From NCBI GenBank assembly GCA_001695595.3, contig MBPM02000007.1:310001-374000 (forward strand): a stretch of DNA of 64,000 nt. The letters are read 5' to 3'. A model generated the notes under the pieces. That model was not told where the DNA came from, made no database searches, and saw nothing but the letters and a program-made list of their open reading frames with translations. Positions 37,901 to 50,730 of this stretch are shown here, piece after piece. Positions within the stretch are counted from its first letter, which is position 1; every line of letters begins with the position of its first letter. Position numbers and translations under genes: made by a program. This stretch comes from Plasmopara viticola. Taxonomy: Eukaryota; Oomycota; Peronosporomycetes; Peronosporales; Peronosporaceae.

Positions 37901-40009
37901 TTTTTCTTGGCGCGATCAAGACTATTTTGTTGCGATATCTTTCAGCATTGCTCAATGCCTATTATGATAAAGTGGACAGAGCCTTTGTGAGACCCACACA
38001 GCCAGCACACTATTTGTGTGAATCGTCGGCTAGGTCATAGGACATTTTATATTCTTTGAAGCCATAGCGTAGGAAGCCAAAACGTCTTTTTTAGGATCTG
38101 CGTTAATACCGTTGTAGCATACGAAGCAGCCAAAGTTTTCAATCTACTCTGGCGCAGATACACATCTGACGGTGCTGAGATAAAATTGATTGTCAAGACC
38201 TTAAAACGTTAGCTAAATGGGCATCAGAGCCGAAGGTCAAATATTTTTTTGCCAGATGCTTATCGTCACTAATGCATATGATATCATTGAGGCATTACAA
38301 TTGCATATCGATAGGTGCTCTTAGCGCCGCAAAAAGTCCATCAATTTTCTATAAAGTCTCCCCTGGGCACAATATAACGCGCATCTGGACACAATTTATT
38401 GCAGCACTTCTCTATTCTGGAATGGGTATTCAATTAGTTATTATTAGATAGTACGGCTTGTTGAAATGCTGAGCCATGCGTAAATAGTCGGTGATGAGTG
38501 CCAAAATTTGAGACCTACACCTTGCAATATTTTGTCTTTTCGGCAAAGAAGGCATTAATGAACTCACACTACTCTCGTGGCATTATCTGCTGCTCGTTGA
38601 CACAAAATTTCAAAGGATCGACGTCGCGACTGCCTCTCTCTTTGGGACCTTTAAGATGGATGTCTGGACACTACATCCAGACGTTCATTGTATGGATCAT
38701 TTACTTGATCTATGGTTAAATATTGGACCCTTCAAGGCTAGGCGTAGCGTACGCTACCCGTCCGGTCAACTTTGTTCGAGACAGATGAAATATCTGTATC
38801 GAGTTGAACTTATCGAATATATCAGTTCAGCTAAAAGTGTTGTAACTTCAAAATTTGGAGGTGAAGTGGCTATGAAATGTTACGCAATATTAACTATTTA
38901 AGCCCATCTACCGTGAACAACGATCAGTTGAACATACATTATTCTTTATTACTAAGGAATACTTGTCGGCAACGAGGTCGCTCGTGTCGCTTAGTGATCA
39001 CTTTTGTACTTCGTTCCCGCTGTTCTATTGTGAAGCAATGCTACCCGCTTGCGTTGGTACATCGCTGCGCATCTCCCAAATTGAGCCACCAAGTTTGTAC
39101 TGTATATCCCTTTCCTACCCAGCGAAGCTATCCTACCCACTTGCAAGACTATTTGAGATGCCATGGTTAGCATGCCTGCCAGCTGGTACTGCCAGATGAT
39201 CTAGATATCTGCTAAAAAACGTTGTGTTAACTATCGAAGACACACTTATAACTTTGATGCTTCTTTCCTTTCAATCAGATGCGATGGATCAAACTTGGTA
39301 ATGGTAATGCAAATTCGTCTCTTGATTTGCATTGTGTTATTCAGGATTAAGCAAGTGAAATAGTGAGAAACGCTTTTCTGTCAATGTCGCCTCAATGGTC
39401 AGATGACGATCGCAATTAACATATATCTTTCGAAAACTGTTCATATGGACGATTAGTTAGAAACATGTAGTAATTTCATCTTTACTTTATCGTTCTAGAA
39501 TGCGCTCATATAACCCCCGACTTTTGAAGTTTTGATTGAGTTGGGCTTTATAAACACAGCTGTGTCGCGAAGAAAACCTCTCCATAAATCGCTGCAAAGC
39601 GGGTAGAGCTACTATCTTCTTAATAGTCTTGCCTTAGTTCATTGCAAATCGGTCATCGAAAAAGCTTCTGAGTGCAATTAAGTGTAATGGGCCAGGAGTG
39701 ACCGTCAGTTAATCTTATAATTATTATGAGGTATTGTTCCAGTCTCAGTCAATCCTAAGTCCTCACCAAATTAGTTAACATTCTCCATGGCGAAGATGTT
39801 AGTTGGACTCTATGTGGTCTCCTTTTAAGCCAGTCCCTTACTCCCTATTGTTAAATTTTGAAAGGATTCGCTTTTAATACGTGCTATACTTACGTATACA
39901 AGAATACATCATAGTATAAAATCTAAAGCGTCACATTTGAGTGCCGGCAAGATATTAATGATGGAGTGAGCAATTAGCTATGAAATTCACGCATCCACGC
40001 TTCCTACAC
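28948..40009. other. Long AT-rich stretch without recognisable genes
   Basis: I found no supportable gene in these 11 kb. The only clear structure is the hairpin at 30181-30237. Frames of up to 158 codons (for example minus strand 33230-33706) lack motifs and show no codon bias that would mark them as real. Confidence 0.5.
30181..30237. repeat. Perfect 21-bp inverted repeat, extendable to a 25-bp stem
   Basis: The left arm 30181-30201 begins AATCGCTGCTTCTGTTGTCA and is exactly complementary to 30217-30237. One G-U pair and three further Watson-Crick pairs (30202-30205 with 30213-30216) leave a 7-base loop. A nearly perfect 25-bp stem in AT-rich decayed DNA is striking. It could be a small foldback element or the source of a hairpin RNA. 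Confidence 0.88.
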
Positions 40010-40420
40010 CATACTATAACTGGAAGGCCTCGTAATGTATACCGACCATGCGTCGGTCTGCACCGCAAATTTGTTAATAATAGCTTAAGATTTTTCAATT
40101 GTGGTGACGTGAAATATACACCAGTAAAGTTAATTGCTTTAGTTGACGCATCGCAAAAAAAGCTAGCTCGTATCGCCACATTAAGGATGTCCGTCATGCA
40201 TGTAATCTGCTAAGCGTTCGTGAAGGATGACATGGATGATGCTCTCTTGCAGGCTCTACGCAAAGTTTAAAAACTAGGGTGACAAGTTGAGTGCTAAATT
40301 ACATCAGCTTCGATGCAAGCCGGTTCGTTGCATTTTAAGACCGATCAAGACGACTCACCGCTAACAATATATCGCCATGAGGATAATCAAAAATATAAAA
40401 TTTTTAAGGCGTGTATAACA
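40010..40420 (+). pseudogene. Decayed Ty3/Gypsy pol fragment, copy B
   Basis: Reads YTDHASVCTA (RNase H), then CGDVKYTPVKLIALVDAS and ARIATLRMSVMHVIC, followed by FVKDDMDDALLQALRKV. These match the oomycete Gypsy order RNase H, ADALSRRP linker, then the segment before the integrase zinc finger. It is collinear with copy A near 8555-9000, down to DNA blocks such as TATACCGACCATGCGTCG and GACGTGAAATATAC. Several stops and indels are present, and no LTR is visible. Confidence 0.65.
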
Positions 40421-43400
40421 CCAGCTCATTGAGTCGTCATAATCAGTAGCCTAAATCCTGCTTAGCGGATATCTGCCTTATGTTTTAAGTATGTACTTTT
40501 TGACTTGGCTCAGCTATGCTATCGGTACAAAAACTTACAGCCAATGATATAAGATCTGAGCTTTTGATCGATCAAAAGCAACATTTTTTTTTAATATTTG
40601 ACGCGTCGGCGAAGAAGAGCAATCGACGATCGGCGCTAAACCTTGCGGCGGCCATAACGGTGGATGTACACTACAATTCTAGTTATCGCTGTTACATACC
40701 ACTTCAATAAGTTTATCGTGTTATGAGCTTAGCCTTTTTTGACAAGCAGCCAATCCCAATTTTTAGCCGGGCAAGTATTCTGATCCAAATGCAATCTCGT
40801 GATGGGTTAATTACTTACTTAAAGCACATTCACGGTATTATGATCAAGTTAGTGGTATATCGTATTCACCTAACGATCTTATATATTAGTTTGATGAAGA
40901 GAAAGCATTTATGATGGGCACGTCTTCGATTATCCAGCATGCGCATTTTGCTTTTCTTTTCCACAATTTTTGTTTATTACTCTTATAGCAGAGTTTTTTT
41001 AATTTAAAAGACACTTATGCAACCATACGGCTGATTTTAAAATGTTGTTTTCAAATTTAATTCGTTAGCCTCATATTTCCTAGTGGAAAAGTCAACAAAA
41101 GATTGACGCTTAAGACGCGAGCATGAGCCAGGACCATACAGCTAGCGCAATGCTTGTATTTAACCTCATAGTATTGTGGGAAGTCTACCGTGTAAATGTG
41201 CATATGGCAAGTAAAAAAGTATTTTTAGCGAAGCGAGATCACGGGCTCGAAAAGCACATCATAGATATGTTTGTCATTTTGGCGAGAGCAATATGGTCGA
41301 CAGACACATTACGCATAGCAAATAGCCAAATTATTAATTCCATCTGTGTGACGTTTTTAGCAAAAGGTATGGAATGGGTTACTTCGCATGAATAAAACGT
41401 TCAGTAGGAAAAATAGATCCTGCTGCAAATGACGTTTAAACACTTTCCCATGTTGAAAAAAAACAAAGGTTTTGCATAGATAGATTACATCGAGCCTGGT
41501 GCGAAATGCATTGCCTCGTAGCATTTGTGTCCGTGGTCTAGCTATCTCACATTTACTAAAGCGACGAATGTCGTGGTGTGCAGTATAGCTGTATATTTTG
41601 GTTTCATTCACTATAGATGGATAAGGGAGTGAGCATGACCACCATAAGACTCACGAGTATTCTGATAGACAATATGCTCGCGTAGAAGTCAGATTGATAA
41701 GAAGAGCTACCAGCTGTGATGAGATCACACAGCAGCTTGCACAGCGGATGCGAACAATGGGTATATTACTTTTTAGTGAATGGAAGTTAAATGCGCTGGT
41801 CTCAGGAAGAAAAATTGTTGCAACAGTATGCAGTCTAAAGCCTAATTTATTCGTAACTATATCTGTATGTTATGGTCTCCCATTCTTAATTTTGATATGC
41901 GACAACATTCGCTACCGATCTAAGGCATAAACCTTTTCGTTTATCTTCTCGAGATATCTCAATATGCAAGCCGTTACAAATACCAAGTGTTCAGATACCA
42001 CCATTTCATCAAGCCCCCAACTAACGACAAGTCAGTTTTATTCAACTTAGTACTATGTACTGCTTTTCCCTTAGCTTCGCATCTCTATGCTCTGCCTTCT
42101 TAGTAATGTTTGAAGCATCAGTATGGTAATGTCTATTGGTGTGACACACGTACCGTGATATTTTGCTGTTACCATAAAAATCTTCTCTAGAATTTTGTGC
42201 AGATGTCACTGTTTCAGCTTGTAAAATCTCCTAAATATAGAATAACAAAGTTTATTTTAACATAATTATCAAATACTATCCGAACTTTTTGCCCTCTCCA
42301 CATAGCGCAGTGTCGAGGTCAAGTTTGAGCTACATACTTAAGACAAAAAAATTTCTTCATTAGGTGTGTATGGTATTATTATCGGTGGCTGGGCAAGTAA
42401 AATTTATATTGCCTGTTTATTGTTCCGAGATGCATACTATAAGCCATCCTGTGACAACTCGGAAGCTCATAATGCGCAGCGCACCTGCGGCGTACGAGCT
42501 TGACACCCCCTGCTTTAACCTGGCAAGACCCTAGCATTGTGGCTAATTCGGACACAGAAGACGAAGAGAGATAGCTCCTTTAATGACGAGCCCGGGGTCT
42601 TCTTATGCCTGTGGCTCGCACGGCCAAGACAATACCAAAAAGCAAACATTACAGTCCCTACTCAATTCGGCAGCGCACTCGTGAGCCCGCAAGCCGAACA
42701 TCACATACTTGAGATTGGCTAGTGCTTAATTTGCGCTTTTTTTTACACCCAGATCCCGTTATCTGATCGAACACCGCGTCTCGTATTGTATTCAACACCC
42801 TGAATAAGATTATGGAGCAAAAGCAGATCTTAGGAGTTTTCTCATTATCAAGTTGCATTTAGAACGCTCGTTTTTAAGTCAAAGAGACTCAAGCGGAGCT
42901 GAGCGACAAATTCTAGGCTCTACAGAAAACCTAAAATAAGAGGCTTTGAGTACAGCTGAGTGGGGAGCTTTAGTGCAGCCCACGCGTATCGTGCGCATGA
43001 AACAAAGGCCAACTAGAATCTAATCAGACGTTTACTTACCCAAGGGATGATGAGATTAGCTGTCGTCTCTGCTTGCTCTTCGTTAAAACCTCAGCAAAGT
43101 TGATGTGCGAGCTGAGCGATATTTTTAGTGCGAGCTTGCTTGAAATCTAGCCTTGCCATCAGCTATAGTAAGTTACATCACTACGATAATAGTCTATAAC
43201 ATCTGTTTCTGTGAGAGCAATTCTGATAGCTGCTCTTAAGCACCCATTCCTTCTCTAAGCTCACGCACTCCCAGTTTTAGTAGCGGTTAGAGCGGCGTAT
43301 ATGAACATGCCGATCGTCACAATCCAAAGTGTCTACGACGTCAAAGAACATTTGACAAGTGTGGCCACATGCTTTCGGATCAATTTGTTGTGTGAGCAAT

Positions 43401-45072
43401 CTTTGCAAAGCACTGAGCTTGAAGTTGACGATAACGCCGCGCAAGAATCTTTTCACTGCAATTTCATGTGTGCTCTTGAGGTGACGTTGCTCATAGCTGG
43501 CGTTTGCCGGATGCAACGTTCAAGCTGGCAGACTGCAGTTGACAAAGCCGTCCGTATTCAACAGCGATTTAGATGCTAACGCAGCTACGAGTGTTAAGAC
43601 TTAGGTCAGCCGCTTGAGCGCGTCATTGTCTCGCTGTGTGAGCAATATTTCCGACGAGCACCTCGCAAGACAGGTTGAGACACTCAATGTCCATCATTTA
43701 ATTTTGGCCCTCGTTTTTCAATACTCATGCCTGTGTATGAGTTAGCTCCAGCGCTTTTGCGCCCGCTCGTGACGTTTATCATATTACTCCTGAAATGCAC
43801 ATAGGACAGTCGATGTCAGCATTCTACTAAAGCCTCTTGTAAACATAAAATTTATGAACGGATGAAGTCAGGATTCAATGAAATCCTAAAGGCACAATCA
43901 TAAGATACTGAAATTCAATAAAGCTAAATCTACATTGAATAGCTTTACAGTTTTCATTTTTGGTCAGACTTCTAGTTGTATTGGCGGTCAGTCATTTATC
44001 GCCTACGTAGTTTAGTACACTGCCAAAGACTACGCGATGTGGGAAAGCTAAATGACAAAGCTGCTCAGCCGCTTTCTTCTTATCAAGACAGTAGCGACAA
44101 CGCAAAGATTAATGGAATGTATTGTCCAGCTAGCCATTAACGCCAAATGCGTATGATGAACTTAATGCAAACTCAGCAAGTGGGAGCACGCTACTCCAGC
44201 GACTCGGTATTATCAAGACCTCACACACACTGTGTAATACGCCAAAAATGATACATTTATCTGTTTCATTCGGTAATCTGTCTACGGTCGTGATGACATT
44301 GATGAATTTAACTCAAGTATCTCTCTAACTATCAAAGACACTCTTTACTTACGTTTCATCACCGATATTCGTTTACATATACCTTTAGCCTCGTGAGTGA
44401 TGTTTTCTTGAGCAGTGGTGCTATGAGAATGGCATTGAACGAAACAAGTGTCATCCGCACAGTCCCCGTCTCTTTATCAACCAATTAGTAGCGATTGCAA
44501 GGAGACCAACTTTTTGCACGTCGCCGCCACCGATCGATAAGTATTTGTGCTGTTGGTCATGATGCTCCATATTCGCGTGATGTAAAATTGCAGTAATTTA
44601 TTGAAGCGCCTTTTGACGGCGTATGGCTTACATTGACATTCAGCGTTTGTATGCCAATGTCAGATAGCTCATGCTTACATCTCCAACAATTTATGGTCTA
44701 GAATCCATCTTCAGACCTCGTCCGTGGGTATAAATATTCTTCAGATGTCTGGCTTTTCTGCCCATAATGGGCAAAAGCTTCAGTACAACGTTTTGTTCAA
44801 AAACACTATGATGACGGCAATATTTTGCCCAAAATTATTTGTCATTGACGTTCGGTGTAAATAAAGCCAGTATATAAAGCATTTGATGCCGAATCGATTG
44901 CGCTGCGTAAATCAAGAGCGCGACAACAATTTTAGCGGATCTTTTCTCTTAGCGGGGCCGCAATGTGTCCAGAAATTAATCATAGGCGCCCTTAGGATAG
45001 GCCAACCCCGCTCTCAACTCTTTATAATTCAGTCAGCGACAATGAAAATGACAATTTCACGAATAATTGTGA

Positions 45073-45147
45073 CGGGTACAGCCACAGAGAGGCTCAACGG
45101 GTACAGCCACAGAGAGGCTCAACGGGTACAGCCACAGAGAGGCTCAC
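45073..45147 (+). repeat. Tandem repeat, three copies of a 25-bp unit
   Basis: The unit starting CGGGTACAGCCACAGAGAGG is repeated at 45073, 45098 and 45123, identical except for the last base of the third copy. It lies in a 95-codon frame of no known function, and because 25 is not a multiple of three the repeats are read in three registers. Confidence 0.95.
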
Positions 45148-46554
45148 CTTCTCGACCTGCAGAACTATAAGTAGTATGTCCGTGGGCCCGCTGGCTCGAC
45201 TTCAGTCCCAACAGATTTAGACACTTTTAAGAATAAGCAACATTTGCTGCGTTCGCTGCGGTAGACAAGTAAACATGACCGTGCTTATTTCAAATGGGGC
45301 CGACGAATCAGACATTCGTCTTACTCAGAGCTTCGAAAGATCGCAGTCATAACACGCCCTCAGAGCCAGTAAATTGCTGGTCATTAGTACATCTACTGAG
45401 TCCTAAGACAAAGTAAGTCCTCATTATATGGGTTTTTTCGGAACACAAAAGAAACACTTATCTCCTGAGAGCTAGACAGCTCTCAAAGGGGGCATCAGCA
45501 GCGAAAGACTATTGATTGCACCTAAAAGTGTACGAGGTTATAGAAAATTTTTATAGTCTCCATAGGTTCTGGTGTTTGAAAGAAGTTCGTGCTTCGGTCG
45601 ATCAAAGGTTGACTGACGCTTTATGAAAGTAATGTGGAAGCATGTCAGTTTAATTTTAATTCTTCTGAGACGACCAGTAAAGTTACCACGGTGATCATAG
45701 GCTAGCTATGCTAGTGAGGATTTGAAATCGCGGAATTAATTTCTACCTTTGACACGATCAAAGATGACGTGATCTCGGTCATGCTATGAAAGAACGAGCC
45801 CTGCATCGAATAGCGAAATATTTGTGCAGGTCTTATCCTACGCAACCCTGTTTCATGTTTGGTTTCTTTGTAAGAGATATAGATAGATGCATGCAAGAAT
45901 AAGTATAAGAATCGAAGTCCCAAAAGAGAGATGCGATGATATCTTTGTAACCTACCATAGCAATATTCGAGCTTCGCAGGTAACGCTTACTTCAGAAAAC
46001 GCCAAAAGTTTTTTAAATGTAACTAAACGTAGTAACATTCGCACCGATCGAATTGTTTTGTTTATATGCTTTGTGTTAGGGCTTGCTACTTGTGTGTAAA
46101 TTTTATTGTATTTGACCTTATTGCGTACGGGTGGATTATATAGCATCACTAACATACGCACAAAGGTTTTATAGACTTAAATGTCTCACTTCAGCCTCAT
46201 AAAATCATCATGCTGCACGTGGGTTCAGTGTCCTCACGCATGTCATGGATCCGGTATATCCGTTGTATAGAAAAAACTAAATGAATGTTTAAAGCTTTAC
46301 GATAAAATAAGTTACCGGATAAACAAGCAAAGCTTGTGATATATATAGTACTGTGTCACCGAAATCTATTTACCGCAATGATAGCAATTTGAGCTCATCA
46401 ATGTTTTTACTGAGAGGAAAAAGCACTTTATGGTGTAAAGTCTAAATTCTTACAGACAATTATCATTTGCCTTTATAATTACCGAGAGAATGCATGGCGT
46501 GCCCTTAGCATCAATATGGTATATAAGGCTCAATTCAACCATGTATGGTCAGTA

Positions 46555-46572
46555 ATATATATATATATATAT
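46555..46572. repeat. Short (AT)9 microsatellite
   Basis: Simple dinucleotide run in AT-rich spacer DNA. Confidence 0.9.
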
Positions 46573-49500
46573 GCTGGCGATAGTGGAAGTACCAATCCAA
46601 AATTTAAGCCTTTAAGCACTGCCTAAATACCTGGGCTCACTGTAATGTGCCCACAAGTAATTGTATTGAGAAGAGGCGCACCCAAAAAAGTTCGAAAACA
46701 GTATACAAAAAATGCATCTCTGTTATTTTAAAATGAGTCAGACAGAGTTCAATTTGTCAGTATCGCGATGTCTTCACCTGGTCATCGATCAGGCTGTTGT
46801 GGCAGCACAAATGAATACAAGATTTTTAGCTGTCAAAAGCTTTCTATTAATGTCTCGCTGATTTTCTGGTCGACTGCAACTTCTTAAATGCGGACTTTAA
46901 CTTTTGTATTCAGCTATAAAATGGTCTATACATTTAGCTCGTTTCAATCTTTTCTCAAGTCAGAATGCCTTACAGTTGCCAGATCCCTATGATCAAGACA
47001 CAATATATATCGATTAGATTTATTAGAATATAATTCATAATAATGACACGTGCACTTGTTGTAACCAGCACGACATGACGTTTAGGATACCTCAAGACGT
47101 TAAACATGGCACAAATGCGGCTTTTGGCGTGGCAGCACATAGATCGGCTTATTGCAAAAGTATCAAATCAAAAATCTGTAGCAGAAAGTGGCGATAGGCT
47201 CAAGCTTACAATAAGGTGAACAGTGCAATAAAACCGGTAGCATAATCTAGTCCAAACGAGACGTGCTATTTAACAGCATGTTTGGGTGAACGCTGTATAG
47301 TGGGCTTGATTTGGTAGATAGCTTATAAATAACTTCCCCAACATGCTACGATGAGTGTCCCGTACAGCATTTTAAGGAAGCTTTAAGTAAAACCACAAGG
47401 GCTCTTAAGCATCCCAGTGCGTTTATTAGGAGTTCTTTCCACTAATAGCTTTTGTCTGGGCATTTTTTTGACAATACATCTATTCGTATTCGTTTTGAAG
47501 GAGACTAGACGAGTTCAAAGCTCGTGTAGTTCGCCTGTAACAAGTAGCTGAAATCATCGCGATCAATAAGCCTTATGCCAGCATCGACAGATGTTTTTCT
47601 TGTGACAGCTGAGATTAAAAACATGCTGCTTCATACGAAGCCATGAGATTTGATCACACTTCAAAAAAATGCAAGCCACTTCAACTTCGCCTACGCCACG
47701 CTCCCAAATAAATTGAAGAAATTGGTTAAGCCTAGCCAAATATTTACACTTGGCTGTGCGAGTCTTGCAAAGCCGTTGGCCGTTCTTTAGAGATGGACTT
47801 CAAGATCGCCGGAAACTTGGAATAGCACGTTTTTGATTTTGCCACTCAAGTTGATGTTATCTGTGACGATCGTGCCGTCGGCTGCTCGATAGTGCAACCC
47901 GATGAGGACGTTTATGAGAGAGTCATATCGTTTTAGCTCAGACAGCCGTAAGCATCCGAACAGAGCTACCCCACTTATGAAGAAGAGTTGCTTGCCGCGA
48001 AGTGTGTGTTAATATAGTCTCAATGGATAAGGCAATGAATATGCCAAAATCTGAAGATTCTTCTTCTTTGCTGAATACAATTTTCAAGCTAGAAAGAAGT
48101 CTGAAAATGAAAGTGGTTGCCGCTGTGCTTTCGCGCAGGTCAGAATATGTATTCCTTCGTATCAGCGAGGTCAGAAGCTGTTTCGACAAGAAGATGCCAA
48201 TTTATCGCAAGCAAAAATAGCAACGTCGATAGGCCGATACCGCGACACCGATCAGTTCTATTTCTATAAGTGAACAGACAGTTTGCTCCACCATCGGCAG
48301 TGTGTGGCCAATCTAGCTCGAGTCGTTCGTCTAGACCAGAAAGACCTAAGTACAATTTACATCGAGAGGTACCAAATTCTCATTTAAGTCGAAAATAACT
48401 CCTTTTTCTGCTCGCACCACATATTGGTGGCCCCGCATGCATGAGCCATGTATTACAGGACCTTTGAATCTGCCAAAGAGTATGCCGTCTCCTTTGCGAT
48501 CTTACCGGTACCGGCAAACTGTTGGAAGCCCCGACTTTGCCTTTAGAAATAAATGCCAACATAAGCATAGTAGTTTTTGTGTGTCGCCAAAGCAAGATGG
48601 TGATGTTGACACCTGTTTGAGCCAGTAAAACTGGGGACTAAGCACCAGAGGTAGTCATAGACACAACAAACAAAAGCATGGCTTTCTGACACGACGACGT
48701 CAAAAATATCCGCTATCTTTTGGCAAGCGCTGTTTCAATGATTAGAAACCTCCTGGCTAACGTCAATAATTTGCCATATACAAACAGCCCCAAGTGTGTC
48801 AGATTGGTTTATAGTATTAGATAAAATCCATGCAATTTAGTCTTTACTTTTACATGAGCACCCTAAAGATCCACTGACTCTTCTAATCTCAAGTCTTCCT
48901 GACATCGTTGGAGGAAATGCTCGACATGTTTATCAGACCGAGGCAAAAAGTAACAAGCAGGGCAATGAATATAATTGCAAGCATAAAGGAAACGAACAAA
49001 TGCGAAAAAAGATATTTAACTCTGATGATTATAGAAGATTGCTAGTCAAAGCCACTCGAGAGGTTAAATTTGATAATGGCAAACAAGACTTTTTTATCTG
49101 ACCCATGAGATCTGACCTGCCCCCATCACCTCTTCAAAGTATTCAGCCTTGCTAATACATTGGTTATACGGCAGTTGATACTAACGCCGTATTGGCCATA
49201 AGGCTGAAGGCCAAATGTTCGTAAGCCTGTGCACTCAAAGCGGTCGGCCTTGTTAACCCAACGAAGAAAAGCTGCTATTCATCGCATTTTGGAAGCCTCG
49301 CGTTGAAACGTAGGGCGGCAGATCCAACTATAAGTCTCATGAAAGAAGCGACCAAAAGTAGATTTAAACCTTTGATTGCTTCGAACAACACTAAAGACAA
49401 ACCAAGGGCAGTCTTAAGCGTGTATATTCGGTCTCACCGCAGCTTTTGCTGCGCAAGAACGAGAGGATAGAGGCTTCCTTTGGCGCTCCTCGACCGCCAA

Positions 49501-50730
49501 AGTTAACGGCGCTTTCATGCGGAAAGCAAAGACGTTCTCATGATCGTTGAGGGTGCTTATGAAGCAGCACAATAATAGAAGTTGTGGGGGGTTCGGCAAG
49601 AGCGCCCAAAGCCGCAGTCTTTTTGGTTGCATGTCAGAGGTGACTGTGATTACATTTATGTGTTCTAACTATTAGCTCCCAGCGCCTGACTTGACATTGT
49701 GTTGAGCCAAGACATCTTGAAGGTGAGTTATTTTTAACTAAGCAAACTATACGGAATTGGAGTGTTTCATCTCAATTGTTGGGGCGTAAAATTTGGAGGG
49801 TCACCCGACGCAGTATAGTTTCTATGCTTTCCGGTGGAGGGCAACCTCTGCCTTTGTCGGTGAGGCTATCTGCCTGACTGATGAATTGACGACAAAACTA
49901 GCAGCTTATGAAGTAATTCCGGGTACCGGAATCGTTTCGACAGAATTATAGCAAACTCGTGGCCTTTATCGCAGTCTTTAAGGAAGGAGAGTACGACAAG
50001 AGCGCGTCAGAGCGTTTTCATCTCCTTTTGTTTTCTTTACGCCAAAAGGAGGAGGTTCCTAAAGTCATATGAGCAAAAGAGAGCCGTAGGCACGCGTACT
50101 TTACCGCAACGAAATAGGAGGCTCTGTCGAAGAGTTGTTTGCCCCCAAAAAATTTTTTTGGCGGAAATCTCCATTCGGACGCGCCACCCACGTGGTATAA
50201 AGGTTTGCGTCACCTTCGGGTGTCGAAGCATTCTTCTTCATAGATGCCTCATAGTTGACTTTACCATTGTCGAATAATCTAACCGACTGGTAGCCCTCTT
50301 CGCTGCCTGCTCGATTATCGAATCGACATTCCGTATCAGATCAAAGCGCTATAGGTAATCCAAGGGCAGAAACAATCCTTTTATCGGAATTTTGCAAAAG
50401 AATCTAATCGCTCATAAAGAATTCAAGGTAGGACCATAATTAGTGTATCTAACAAACAAGTCATTAAAGTGCACACGTAATTCCTTAAGACCGTAGTCGT
50501 TCATTGAGAAATCGCAATTCTTCCTGCACACCTCCGCTGCACAACGACCGCTTGCGCATATTGGTCAACACGTGAGTTATTGTAGACTGTTCGTTCCAGC
50601 AGAGGTTTGCAAGCAACCTCGATTGAAAACCCTTCCAGCTAAAAGGATTGTGGATGCAACATACACACGCAAAAGGTACAATATCATACACCATTCTTCC
50701 ATCCCCTTTCGTCGCGAGTTTCAATCATCA

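Larger units (their letters stand above)
40421..50730. other. Long AT-rich stretch without recognisable genes
   Basis: No supportable gene is visible. It contains a 25-bp x 3 tandem repeat at 45073-45147 and a short (AT)n run at 46555-46572. A minus-strand region about 47787-48640 has several overlapping open frames in different registers that might be an eroded gene, but no motif was recognised. Confidence 0.5.

Noticed and set aside
47787..48640. Several overlapping minus-strand frames suggesting an eroded gene
   Set aside because: The longest clean piece is about 73 codons, which chance can produce, and no known motif was found.
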